A stretch of 5,782 bases of DNA from Elusimicrobiota bacterium (GTDB taxonomy: Bacteria; Elusimicrobiota; Elusimicrobia; Elusimicrobiales; UBA9959), in NCBI GenBank assembly GCA_030639665.1, contig DAOWCC010000153.1, positions 1 to 5,782 on the forward strand. Direction: 5' to 3'. Position 1 is the stretch's first letter. Each line of letters begins with the position of its first letter. This document shows positions 1-5,401 of this stretch, piece after piece. Both the position numbers and the translations under genes were made by a program. The notes under the pieces are model-generated. The model saw only the letters and a program-made list of their open reading frames with translations. It was not told the origin of the DNA and did no database searches.

Positions 1-631
1 AACAGACACCGTAATTGACGCGGCTAAAGAAATAGAACAAGAATTTCAAACCAAGTCCTTGGGTTTAAAAGGCGATGTGACAAAAACAGGCGATTGTTTG
101 AATATGGTTCAGAAAACATTGGATTCATTTAAAACTTTGGATATACTCGTAAATAACGCTGGAATAACTCGAGACACCCTTGTCCTGAGAATGAAAGAAG
201 AAGATTTTGACGCTGTCATAAATGTTAATTTGAAAGGCGCGTTTTTAATGTGCAAAGCCGCGGCCAAAATAATGCTTAAACAAAGATCGGGCAGGATAAT
301 AAACATATCGTCGGTTGTCGGTCAAATGGGCAATGCCGGACAAGCGAATTATTCAGCTTCAAAGGCGGGACTTCTTGGCCTGACAAAATCTTTAGCCAGA
401 GAATTCGCCTCAAGAAATATTTTGGTAAACGCGGTATCTCCCGGTTTTATAATGACTAAAATGACGGAAAATTTAAAAGAAGAAGCAAAAAAAAAATTGC
501 TTGAAATGGTGCCCTTAAAACGATTGGGCAAGCCGGAAGATGTGGCAAAAGCCGTATTATTTCTTTCGGGTGAAGATTCTTCTTATATCACGGGGCAAAA
601 CATAGCCGTAAACGGCGGAATTTATTTGTAA
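1..631 (+). CDS. fabG: 3-oxoacyl-[acyl-carrier-protein] reductase FabG, 5'-truncated by the window edge
   Basis: This enzyme performs the NADPH-dependent reduction of 3-oxoacyl-ACP to 3-hydroxyacyl-ACP, the first reduction of each cytosolic type II fatty-acid elongation cycle. The reading frame is open from base 2 to the TAA at 629-631, giving 209 residues. Aligning on the catalytic tyrosine suggests about 34 N-terminal residues are missing, including the glycine-rich cofactor loop. Short-chain dehydrogenase hallmarks are visible: NNAG (152-163), the NVNLKG segment, the catalytic Ser of INISSVVG (311-313), Tyr and Lys of YSASK (350-352 and 362-364), SPGFI, and the C-terminal TGQNIAVNGG. The run from ISSVVG to YSASK (with GNAGQANY) is typical of FabG rather than of a generic short-chain dehydrogenase, and acpP follows 24 bp downstream, which supports the call. 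The TTG at 59 is internal, not the true start. No broken or missing key residue is seen in the visible part. Confidence 0.95.
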   Translation, partial: TDTVIDAAKEIEQEFQTKSLGLKGDVTKTGDCLNMVQKTLDSFKTLDILVNNAGITRDTLVLRMKEEDFDAVINVNLKGAFLMCKAAAKIMLKQRSGRIINISSVVGQMGNAGQANYSASKAGLLGLTKSLAREFASRNILVNAVSPGFIMTKMTENLKEEAKKKLLEMVPLKRLGKPEDVAKAVLFLSGEDSSYITGQNIAVNGGIYL

Positions 632-655
632 TAATATTCTCAGGAGGAACAAAAA

Positions 656-907
656 ATGGCAGTGACAGAAAACCTTGAAGAAAGAGTAAAAAAAATAATT
701 GTTGAACAATTGGCGGCGGACATTTCCGAAGTTAAAAGTGATGCCAAGTTCGTTCAAGATCTGGGCGCGGATTCTTTGGATACGGTCGAATTGGTAATGG
801 CTCTTGAAGAAGAATTTGACATAGAAATTCCCGATGAAGACGCGGAAAAAATCCAGAAAGTTCAACAAGCTATTGACTATATCACCAATAAAGTGGCTAA
901 GGGCTAA
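656..907 (+). CDS. acpP: acyl carrier protein
   Basis: This small acidic protein carries growing acyl chains on a 4'-phosphopantetheine arm and is the partner of FabG and the other fatty-acid synthesis enzymes. It has 83 residues, close to the usual 77-80. The attachment site is Ser40 in GADSLDTVELVMALEEEF, followed by the acidic recognition helix and the EIPDEDAEKI segment typical of bacterial AcpP. The start is secure: a perfect AGGAGG at 642-647 lies 8 nt before the ATG, and the 24-bp spacing from fabG implies one operon. The strong ribosome binding site fits the high expression normally seen for ACP. The stop is TAA at 905-907, 25 bp before rnc. Confidence 0.97.
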   Translation: MAVTENLEERVKKIIVEQLAADISEVKSDAKFVQDLGADSLDTVELVMALEEEFDIEIPDEDAEKIQKVQQAIDYITNKVAKG

Positions 908-932
908 TTCACACCCTTTATTTATTAATCAA

Positions 933-1604
933 ATGCCTTTTGTTGAAACTGTAATAGGATACAAGTTCAAAAACAAAAAGCTGTTGAAAGAAGCATTAAC
1001 GCATAAATCATATTCCGTGGAACATGGTTTAAAAGCGTATAATGAAAGATTGGAATTTCTTGGCGACAGCATTCTGGGTTTGATTGTATCCTATTATCTT
1101 TTTGATAAATATCCCGCGGAAGACGAGGGATATCTCTCTAAAATAAAATCATATGTGGTATCAAAACCCAGTCTTGCCGCGTGGGCAAAAGCAATTAATC
1201 TCGGGGAATATATCCATCTGGGAATAGGTGAAAAACAAAGCGGTGGCAAAAAAAGAAGCAGTATATTAAGCAACGCGATAGAAGCCGTTATTGGCGCCAT
1301 TTATATAGACGGAGGGATAAAGCCCGCGACAGCTTTTGTAACCGGATGGCTATCAAAACAGCCTTTCGAAAATGAACATCGAGATTATAAAAGCGAACTG
1401 CAGGAAATAATTCAAAAAAGATTCAAAACTCCTCCGGATTATGAAGTTCTATCCACCGACGGTCCGGAACACGCCAAAATATTTACCGTCAAAGTTAAAT
1501 TAAAAAAGAAAGTCTTGGGAATAGGAACGGGGAAAAACAAAAAGGCCGCTCAACAGGAAGCCGCAAAAAGCGCTTTCATCCATTTTAGAAATTACGAGGT
1601 ATAA
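933..1604 (+). CDS. rnc: ribonuclease III
   Basis: This double-strand-specific endoribonuclease works as a dimer in the cytosol on rRNA precursors and structured mRNAs. The 223 residues match the family (about 226 in E. coli). The N-terminal RNase III domain covers about residues 1-135, with the signature NERLEFLGDS (residues 37-46) carrying Glu41 and Asp45. The second metal-binding segment is SNAIEAVIGAIYIDGG, with Glu117 present but Asn114 where many homologues have Asp. A double-stranded RNA-binding domain covers about 151-217 and ends in GTGKNKKAAQQEAAKSA. I chose the ATG at 933 because GYKF and THKSY then sit at their usual distance from the N-terminus. An in-frame ATG at 834 would overlap acpP by 74 bp and add an unrelated 33-residue tail. 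No Shine-Dalgarno precedes 933, so coupling to acpP translation is inferred. The stop TAA at 1602-1604 abuts the inverted-repeat element. Confidence 0.95.
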   Translation: MPFVETVIGYKFKNKKLLKEALTHKSYSVEHGLKAYNERLEFLGDSILGLIVSYYLFDKYPAEDEGYLSKIKSYVVSKPSLAAWAKAINLGEYIHLGIGEKQSGGKKRSSILSNAIEAVIGAIYIDGGIKPATAFVTGWLSKQPFENEHRDYKSELQEIIQKRFKTPPDYEVLSTDGPEHAKIFTVKVKLKKKVLGIGTGKNKKAAQQEAAKSAFIHFRNYEV

Positions 1605-1690
1605 CCCCGTTAGAAATATACGGGCAAAAATTTCATTTAAAGATGCTGAGAACAAAAGAAGACTTAAAATTTGTATAAAACTAAAAAAAT

Positions 1691-1715
1691 ATAGTCTCGC
1701 TTATAGCGGGACTAT
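1691..1715. other. 11-bp hairpin with 3-nt loop inside the right half of the repeat element
   Basis: Bases 1691-1701 (ATAGTCTCGCT) pair with 1705-1715 (AGCGGGACTAT), with one G-T wobble and the loop TAT. On the plus strand no U-run follows, so it is a poor terminator for rnc. On the minus strand the stem is followed by a T-rich run (the complement of A1683-A1689), which is the form of an intrinsic terminator facing left. The last three stem bases overlap the right terminal repeat, so the hairpin and the long arm-to-arm helix compete slightly or stack end to end. Confidence 0.55.
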
Positions 1716-1722
1716 TTCTAAC

Positions 1723-1727
1723 GGGGT
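1723..1727 (+). promoter_or_regulatory. probable ribosome binding site GGGGT of the acyl-CoA dehydrogenase, lying in the right terminal repeat
   Basis: GGGGT ends 6 nt before the ATG at 1734 and can pair with the 16S anti-Shine-Dalgarno core, with one G-U wobble. It is the only purine run at a usable distance. Because it lies inside the right inverted-repeat arm, it would be buried in a 15-bp helix in any transcript that reads through from rnc and includes the left arm. Confidence 0.5.
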
Positions 1728-1733
1728 AAACAA

Positions 1734-2954
1734 ATGATTCAAGATTTCACCGAAGAAGAAAACAGTATATCCGAATTAGCCTATGAATTCGCTGTAAAAA
1801 AAATAAAACCGATTAGAAGCGAATATGATGAAAAAGAGGAATATCCTCTTGAAATATTGGATGAAATGAGAAAAATGGATTTATTCGGACTTTGCCTGCC
1901 GGAGGCTTATGGCGGGATAGGCGGCGGCATTACATCTTTGGCTCTAGCGGTAGAACAAATGTCACGCGTATGCGCGGGCATCTCATTGCCGGTCGCGACC
2001 TCCGCGCTCGGAACCATCCCCATACTTTTATACGCGACAGACGAACAAAGATCCAAATGGCTTCCTGATATAGCTTCGGGTAAAAAACTTGTCGCTTTCG
2101 CTCTTACGGAACCTGAAGCGGGTTCAGACGCCACCTCCATTAAAACAACCGCTGTTAAAGACGGTGATAACTATATTGTAAACGGCTGTAAACATTTTTG
2201 CTCATCCGGTAAAATCTCAGATTTATATGTTATTTTTGTCAGCACAAATCCGGCTAAAGGCGCTAGAGGAATATCGGTTTTGATTGTGGATAAAGATACT
2301 CCCGGCTTTACTATGGGGAAAAAAGAAAAAAAACTGGGCATTAAAGCCAATCCCACTTATGAGATTAATCTTGAAAACTGTAAAGTTCCGGTTGCCAACA
2401 GATTGGGTTCGGAAGGCTTCGGACTTTTCATACTGCAGGAAACTTTTGACTATTCCCGTCCCGGTGTGGCCGCGCAAGCGGTCGGCATAGCTCAAGGAGC
2501 TCTGGATGAAACCATCCCGTATTTAAAGGGACGACAACAATTTGGACAAAGCTTGGCTTCTTTTCAAGGCGTGGGACATAAACTCGCCGACCTTGCCACA
2601 AAAATTGAAGCTGCCAGAGCATTGGTTTATACCCTTTCAAAAGCTATGGACAAGATATTGATTACGGCAATAAAAAATGCCGTGGAAAACAAAACACAGG
2701 TAAAGCAGGAATTAAAAAAACTTAGCAAACGACGCTGGACCAAAGAATCGGCCATGGCAAAACTATATGCCTCCGATACCGCCTTTGAAGTAGCGCAAGA
2801 ATGTATCAATTTATGCGGCGGCGTGGGTTATATGAGAGATTTTCCGGTTGAAAAATTTATGCGGGATGCCAAAGTAACGCAGATTTATGAAGGTTCAAAT
2901 TATATTCAGAAAAATGAAATAGCCGCTAATTTAATAAAAGAATATACGAAATAA
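1734..2954 (+). CDS. acyl-CoA dehydrogenase family protein
   Basis: This is a flavoprotein expected to oxidise an acyl-CoA to the trans-2-enoyl-CoA and pass electrons to electron-transfer flavoprotein; the substrate cannot be told from sequence. It has 406 residues. An N-terminal helical domain (about 1-120) is followed by the beta domain with the FAD/substrate motif AFALTEPEAGSDA (121-133) and YIVNGCKHFCSSG (147-159). The C-terminal helical domain has RQQFGQSLASFQ (267-278), CGGVGYMRDFPVEKFMRDAK (361-380) and QIYEGSNYIQ (383-392), where Glu386 is the expected catalytic base. Compared with medium-chain dehydrogenases there are about 24 extra residues around 306-333, rich in Lys. The usual YEGT-x-EIQ is YEGSNYIQ here. 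The gene lies 129 bp after rnc, across the inverted-repeat element; no etf or other fatty-acid degradation gene is seen in the window. The ATG start is supported by GGGGT 6 nt upstream and by the normal N-terminus. Confidence 0.93.
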   Translation: MIQDFTEEENSISELAYEFAVKKIKPIRSEYDEKEEYPLEILDEMRKMDLFGLCLPEAYGGIGGGITSLALAVEQMSRVCAGISLPVATSALGTIPILLYATDEQRSKWLPDIASGKKLVAFALTEPEAGSDATSIKTTAVKDGDNYIVNGCKHFCSSGKISDLYVIFVSTNPAKGARGISVLIVDKDTPGFTMGKKEKKLGIKANPTYEINLENCKVPVANRLGSEGFGLFILQETFDYSRPGVAAQAVGIAQGALDETIPYLKGRQQFGQSLASFQGVGHKLADLATKIEAARALVYTLSKAMDKILITAIKNAVENKTQVKQELKKLSKRRWTKESAMAKLYASDTAFEVAQECINLCGGVGYMRDFPVEKFMRDAKVTQIYEGSNYIQKNEIAANLIKEYTK

Positions 2955-3019
2955 AATAGCGTTAATTGCGTTGGGTGTTAGCAGAGTTTATGGCGTAAAA
3001 AAAACAGTAAGAAATAAAT

Positions 3020-3622
3020 TTAAAAGCCGTTTGCGCTTAAGAAACTTTTGGTAATTTCCGTTTTGCCTCCTTTTAAAGCGTATTTTCCAAGCACATCAAA
3101 TTCTATATTAAAATAATCACCCTGTTTAATATGTTTAAGGCAGGTGTTTTGATAGGTATGCGCAATAACAGCGACTTTGAAGCTTTCACTTTTTAAATCA
3201 AAAACGGTAAGGCTTATGCCATTTAAAGCAACTGAACCTTTCTCAATAAGATATTTATCATTACGCGCTTCAAATTCAAAAACATAACTGTCAACTGTCT
3301 TTTTAATGGAATAAAGCTTTCTTACTCCGTCTATATGGCCGCTGACAAAATGCCCTGAAATTCTATCTCCGACTCTTAAAGCCCTTTCAATATTTACATA
3401 TTTGCCTTTAGAAAGATACCTGAAATTTGTTTTGGATATGGTTTCACGGCTTATATCAAAAGAAGCAAGATTCCCTTTAATGCAAGAAACCGTAAGACAA
3501 ATGCCGTTAATCGCGATACTCTCGCCGAGGGAAAGTTTCCACTCTTTTGGCATATCAACTTCAATCTTCTTATCTGATAAAGTTTTTATTTTTTCAACAG
3601 TTTCTATTATTCCGGTAAACAT
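3020..3622 (-). CDS. ribE: riboflavin synthase, alpha chain
   Basis: This enzyme converts two molecules of 6,7-dimethyl-8-ribityllumazine into riboflavin and the pyrimidine that RibH reuses. Its 200 residues form two homologous lumazine-binding barrels. Domain 1 starts with the diagnostic MFTGIIE and has GESIAINGICLTV (33-45). The junction motif is GHFVSGHIDG (90-99). Domain 2 has KGSVALNGISLTV (128-140) and IAHTYQNTCL (153-162), where most family members have IPHT. It is slightly shorter than the usual 210-215 residues, with no missing segment evident. The start is supported by AAGGA (complement of 3629-3633), 6 nt before the ATG. It lies 12 bp downstream of ribD and is the last gene of the rib block. 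The same gene is called ribB or ribC in other naming schemes. Confidence 0.96.
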   Translation of the reverse strand: MFTGIIETVEKIKTLSDKKIEVDMPKEWKLSLGESIAINGICLTVSCIKGNLASFDISRETISKTNFRYLSKGKYVNIERALRVGDRISGHFVSGHIDGVRKLYSIKKTVDSYVFEFEARNDKYLIEKGSVALNGISLTVFDLKSESFKVAVIAHTYQNTCLKHIKQGDYFNIEFDVLGKYALKGGKTEITKSFLSANGF

Positions 3623-3634
3623 AATAATTCCTTT

Positions 3635-4750
3635 TTATAAAAATTCCGCCTCAAACATAATATCAGGGCCGATTTGTTTTATGTTTTTAAATACCATCTT
3701 AATTCCCAAATCTTTTCTGCGCTTATTTAATATATCGGGCCAAACTACCGAACTTTTTGATTTCTCGCCGCCAATAATCATAGGGGAGAAAAAGCCCATA
3801 AATCTATCGGCAAGACCTTGAGAGACAAAAGAACCCAAAACTCTTCCTCCGCCTTCCACAAACACATGTCCAATACCCATTTGTCCCAACTTTTTTAAAA
3901 GAGTTTTTAAATTCACCCTCCCATTTTTATCTTTGGAAATAACCAGAACCTTAATGCCTCTTTTCTCAAGCTTGGCAGTTTTTATTTTTGAAGCTTTTTG
4001 AGTGGTGGCGATTATAACTCTTTCATTTTCTAAAACTTTTGCCTTAAGACCAATTCTAAGAGAAGAATCAACTATTACAATGACAGGCTGTTTTTTTACT
4101 TTTAAATGCCTTATATTTAACATTGGATTATCTTTAACAATCGTTTCAATACCGGCTAAAACAGCATCAGCCTCGGCTCTTAGTTCATGAGTTTTAATTC
4201 TGGACTTAAGAGAAGATATCCATCTGGAACGACCCATAAAATCGGCAATTCTCCCGTCAAAACTCTGCGACACTTTAAGAGTTACATAAGGAATTTTTTG
4301 CCTCATGAATTTATTGAAAGCAAAATTCATATCTTCACACGATTTTTTCAAAACACCGGTTTCAACTTTTATCCCGGACTTGGCCAAAATCTTAAAACCC
4401 TTTCCGGAATGCGAGCGATTACAATCAACAGCTCCCACTATAACCTTTTTTATTCCGGCTTTTATAATAGCTTCAGTGCAAGGAGGGGTTTTACCGAAAG
4501 TGGAACATGGTTCAAGAGTAATATAAATAGTCGCGCCCTTAGCGGCCGCTTTAGCGCTTTTTATGGCATTTACTTCAGCATGAGCCTTGCCGTATTCCAT
4601 ATGATAGCCTTTACCTATAATACGGCCATTTTTGACTATTACAGCGCCCACCATTGGATTTGGATGAGTATTATAAATACCCTTCAAAGCAAGCTTAATA
4701 GCCTCGCTCATGAAGAATTCATCTGTTTTTTTAGCAGCGTTTTTTTTCAT
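3635..4750 (-). CDS. ribD: bifunctional diaminohydroxyphosphoribosylaminopyrimidine deaminase / 5-amino-6-(5-phosphoribosylamino)uracil reductase
   Basis: RibD catalyses the second and third steps of riboflavin synthesis: deamination of the pyrimidine made by RibA, then NADPH-dependent reduction of its ribose. It has 371 residues, the usual size. The N-terminal deaminase (about 10-150) has HPNPMVGAVIV (29-39), the zinc and catalytic motif HAEVNAI (His57, Glu59) and EPCSTFGKTPPC (zinc ligands Cys82 and Cys91). The C-terminal reductase (about 153-371) has KVSQSFDGRIA (159-169), SRWIS, RAEADAVLAGIETIVKDNPML (191-211) and the cofactor motif VEGGGRVLGSF (298-308). The start at 4750 is preceded by AGGAA about 12 nt upstream, a somewhat long spacing; Met14 lacks any ribosome binding site. 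A 146-bp gap with two REP-like hairpins separates it from ribH, and ribE follows after 12 bp. Confidence 0.97.
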   Translation of the reverse strand: MKKNAAKKTDEFFMSEAIKLALKGIYNTHPNPMVGAVIVKNGRIIGKGYHMEYGKAHAEVNAIKSAKAAAKGATIYITLEPCSTFGKTPPCTEAIIKAGIKKVIVGAVDCNRSHSGKGFKILAKSGIKVETGVLKKSCEDMNFAFNKFMRQKIPYVTLKVSQSFDGRIADFMGRSRWISSLKSRIKTHELRAEADAVLAGIETIVKDNPMLNIRHLKVKKQPVIVIVDSSLRIGLKAKVLENERVIIATTQKASKIKTAKLEKRGIKVLVISKDKNGRVNLKTLLKKLGQMGIGHVFVEGGGRVLGSFVSQGLADRFMGFFSPMIIGGEKSKSSVVWPDILNKRRKDLGIKMVFKNIKQIGPDIMFEAEFL

Positions 4751-4790
4751 TACTTAGTCGTATTCCTATCCTTACCGCCGATATGGGAGA

Positions 4791-4813
4791 GCAGAGCAAA
4801 GCTCTGCGACTAC
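4791..4813 (-). repeat. REP-like unit 1: GTAG foot plus 7-bp hairpin
   Basis: On the minus strand it reads GTAG (4813-4810), a 2-nt spacer TC, then a perfect 7-bp stem GCAGAGC / GCTCTGC (4807-4801 with 4797-4791) closed by the loop TTT. A GTAG tetranucleotide at the 5' foot of a hairpin is the defining architecture of REP sequences recognised by RAYT (TnpA-REP, IS200/IS605-like Y1) transposases. It lies between ribH and ribD, in the same orientation as those genes. Confidence 0.7.
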
Positions 4814-4826
4814 ATGGTCTTTATTA

Positions 4827-4850
4827 GGCGATTAGTAAATCGCCCGCTAC
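4827..4850 (-). repeat. REP-like unit 2: GTAG foot plus 7-bp hairpin
   Basis: On the minus strand it reads GTAG (4850-4847), a 2-nt spacer CG, then a perfect 7-bp stem GGCGATT / AATCGCC (4844-4838 with 4833-4827) with the loop TACT. Foot, spacer length and orientation are the same as in the unit 13 bp downstream (4791-4813), but the stem sequence is unrelated. A different stem on a shared foot suggests two REP subfamilies placed in tandem rather than a recent duplication. Confidence 0.7.
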
Positions 4851-4896
4851 ATACCATTTTCGCGCCCTTGCGATGTTTCCGCTCTCTCTGAGCTTC

Positions 4897-5355
4897 CTAT
4901 ATCTTTTTAAACAAATTGGCCATTTCAATCGCGGCAAGAGCGGCATCCGAACCTTTATTGCCTTGTTTGGTTCCGGCTCTTTCAATAGCCTGTTCAATAT
5001 TATCCGCGGTAATTACACCAAAAATAATGGGTTTTTTATTTTGGAAAGAAGCTTGCGCTATTCCTTTTGTGGCTTCAGCCGCGACAAGGTCAAAATGAGG
5101 TGTATCTCCTCTGATAATCGCGCCGAGACAAATTACAGCGTCAACTTTTCCCGACGCAAGTTTATCGGCGGCCAACGGAATTTCAAAAGCTCCCGGTACT
5201 TTGACTATGGTTATATTTTTATCGTCCGCGCCATGTCTTTTTAAGGTATCCAAAGCTCCCTCTACAAGTTTGGCTGTTAAAAAATCATTAAACCTCGCGG
5301 CAATAATCGCGAATTTTAATTCTCCCGCCAAAAGTTTTCCTTCAATTATTTTCAT
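4897..5355 (-). CDS. ribH: 6,7-dimethyl-8-ribityllumazine synthase
   Basis: RibH condenses 5-amino-6-ribitylaminouracil with 3,4-dihydroxy-2-butanone 4-phosphate to give the lumazine used by riboflavin synthase; the family forms pentamers or 60-mer capsids. From the chosen start it has 152 residues, matching the usual 150-160. Motifs in order are ARFND (20-24), VPGAFEIP (53-60), CLGAIIRGDTPHFD (76-89, with the catalytic His at 87), FGVITADNIEQAIERAG (112-128) and GNKGSDAA (132-139). I chose the ATG at 5355-5353 because GGGAGAG (complement of 5362-5368) lies just upstream. An in-frame GTG at 5409 would add a Lys-rich 18-residue tail without a ribosome binding site. It is 80 bp after ribA, and its TAG stop lies inside one copy of the 7-bp direct repeat. 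Confidence 0.95.
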   Translation of the reverse strand: MKIIEGKLLAGELKFAIIAARFNDFLTAKLVEGALDTLKRHGADDKNITIVKVPGAFEIPLAADKLASGKVDAVICLGAIIRGDTPHFDLVAAEATKGIAQASFQNKKPIIFGVITADNIEQAIERAGTKQGNKGSDAALAAIEMANLFKKI

Positions 5356-5361
5356 TTTTTT

Positions 5362-5368
5362 CTCTCCC
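5362..5368 (-). promoter_or_regulatory. ribosome binding site that decides the ribH start
   Basis: The minus strand reads GGGAGAG here; its GGAG core ends 8 nt before the ATG at 5355, an optimal distance. No comparable site precedes the upstream in-frame GTG at 5409, so the shorter ribH reading is preferred. Confidence 0.75.
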
Positions 5369-5401
5369 GGTTTCTTTTTTATTTCTACTTTTTGTTGTTT
5401 C

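Larger units (their letters stand above)
1604..1727. repeat. MITE-like element with 15-bp perfect terminal inverted repeats
   Basis: The left arm at 1604-1618 (ACCCCGTTAGAAATA) and the right arm at 1713-1727 (TATTTCTAACGGGGT) are perfect reverse complements separated by 94 bp of non-coding, A-rich sequence. If the outermost base of each arm is assigned to the target, the repeats are 14 bp and the element (1605-1726) is flanked by TAA on both sides (1602-1604 and 1727-1729), as a 3-bp target duplication would be. The left TAA is the stop codon of rnc. No transposase or credible protein is encoded; the longest peptide inside starts at ATG 1643 and has 11 codons. The alternative is a structured RNA leader of the next gene. 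The inverted repeat is certain; its mobile origin is inferred. Confidence 0.7.
4763..4900. repeat. possible insertion bounded by a 7-bp direct repeat (TTCCTAT) in the ribH-ribD gap
   Basis: TTCCTAT occurs at 4763-4769 and again at 4894-4900, bracketing 124 bp that contains both REP-like hairpins and no coding sequence. Read on the minus strand the copies are ATAGGAA: one holds the ribH stop codon (TAG at 4899-4897), the other is the likely Shine-Dalgarno of ribD. Collapsing the two copies into one would leave a compact ribH-ribD junction. A chance 7-bp match remains quite possible, and no terminal inverted repeats are seen. Confidence 0.35.

Noticed and set aside
899..918. AAGGG/CCCTT 5-bp inverted repeat at the acpP stop as a terminator
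   Set aside because: The stem is short with a 10-nt loop and no proper U-run, and rnc follows at once.
834..932. N-terminal extension of RNase III from an in-frame ATG at 834
   Set aside because: It overlaps the acpP coding end, has no ribosome binding site, and adds residues absent from the family; the ATG at 933 gives the normal length.
632..932. Absence of fabF between acpP and rnc as an oddity
   Set aside because: Direct fabG-acpP-rnc order is known, for example in Bacillus subtilis, so it is not unusual.
1643..1678. Small peptide of 11 codons inside the inverted-repeat element
   Set aside because: It has no ribosome binding site or composition suggesting translation; it is most likely chance.
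3402..3821. Plus-strand open frame of 139 codons opposite ribE and ribD
   Set aside because: It crosses two well-supported minus-strand genes and their gap, with no domain or ribosome binding site.
4477..4512. Thr84 in the RibD zinc motif EPCSTFGKTPPC where model enzymes have His
   Set aside because: Thr at this position is, to my knowledge, common among bacterial RibD proteins; both zinc cysteines and HAE are intact.
4187..4891. Plus-strand open frame of 234 codons opposite ribD
   Set aside because: It is antisense to a clearly conserved RibD, shows no recognisable motif and runs through the REP-like hairpins; it is a shadow.
4751..4896. FMN riboswitch upstream of ribD
   Set aside because: The gap is explained by two simple hairpins; the multi-helix FMN element and its conserved junction sequences are not visible.
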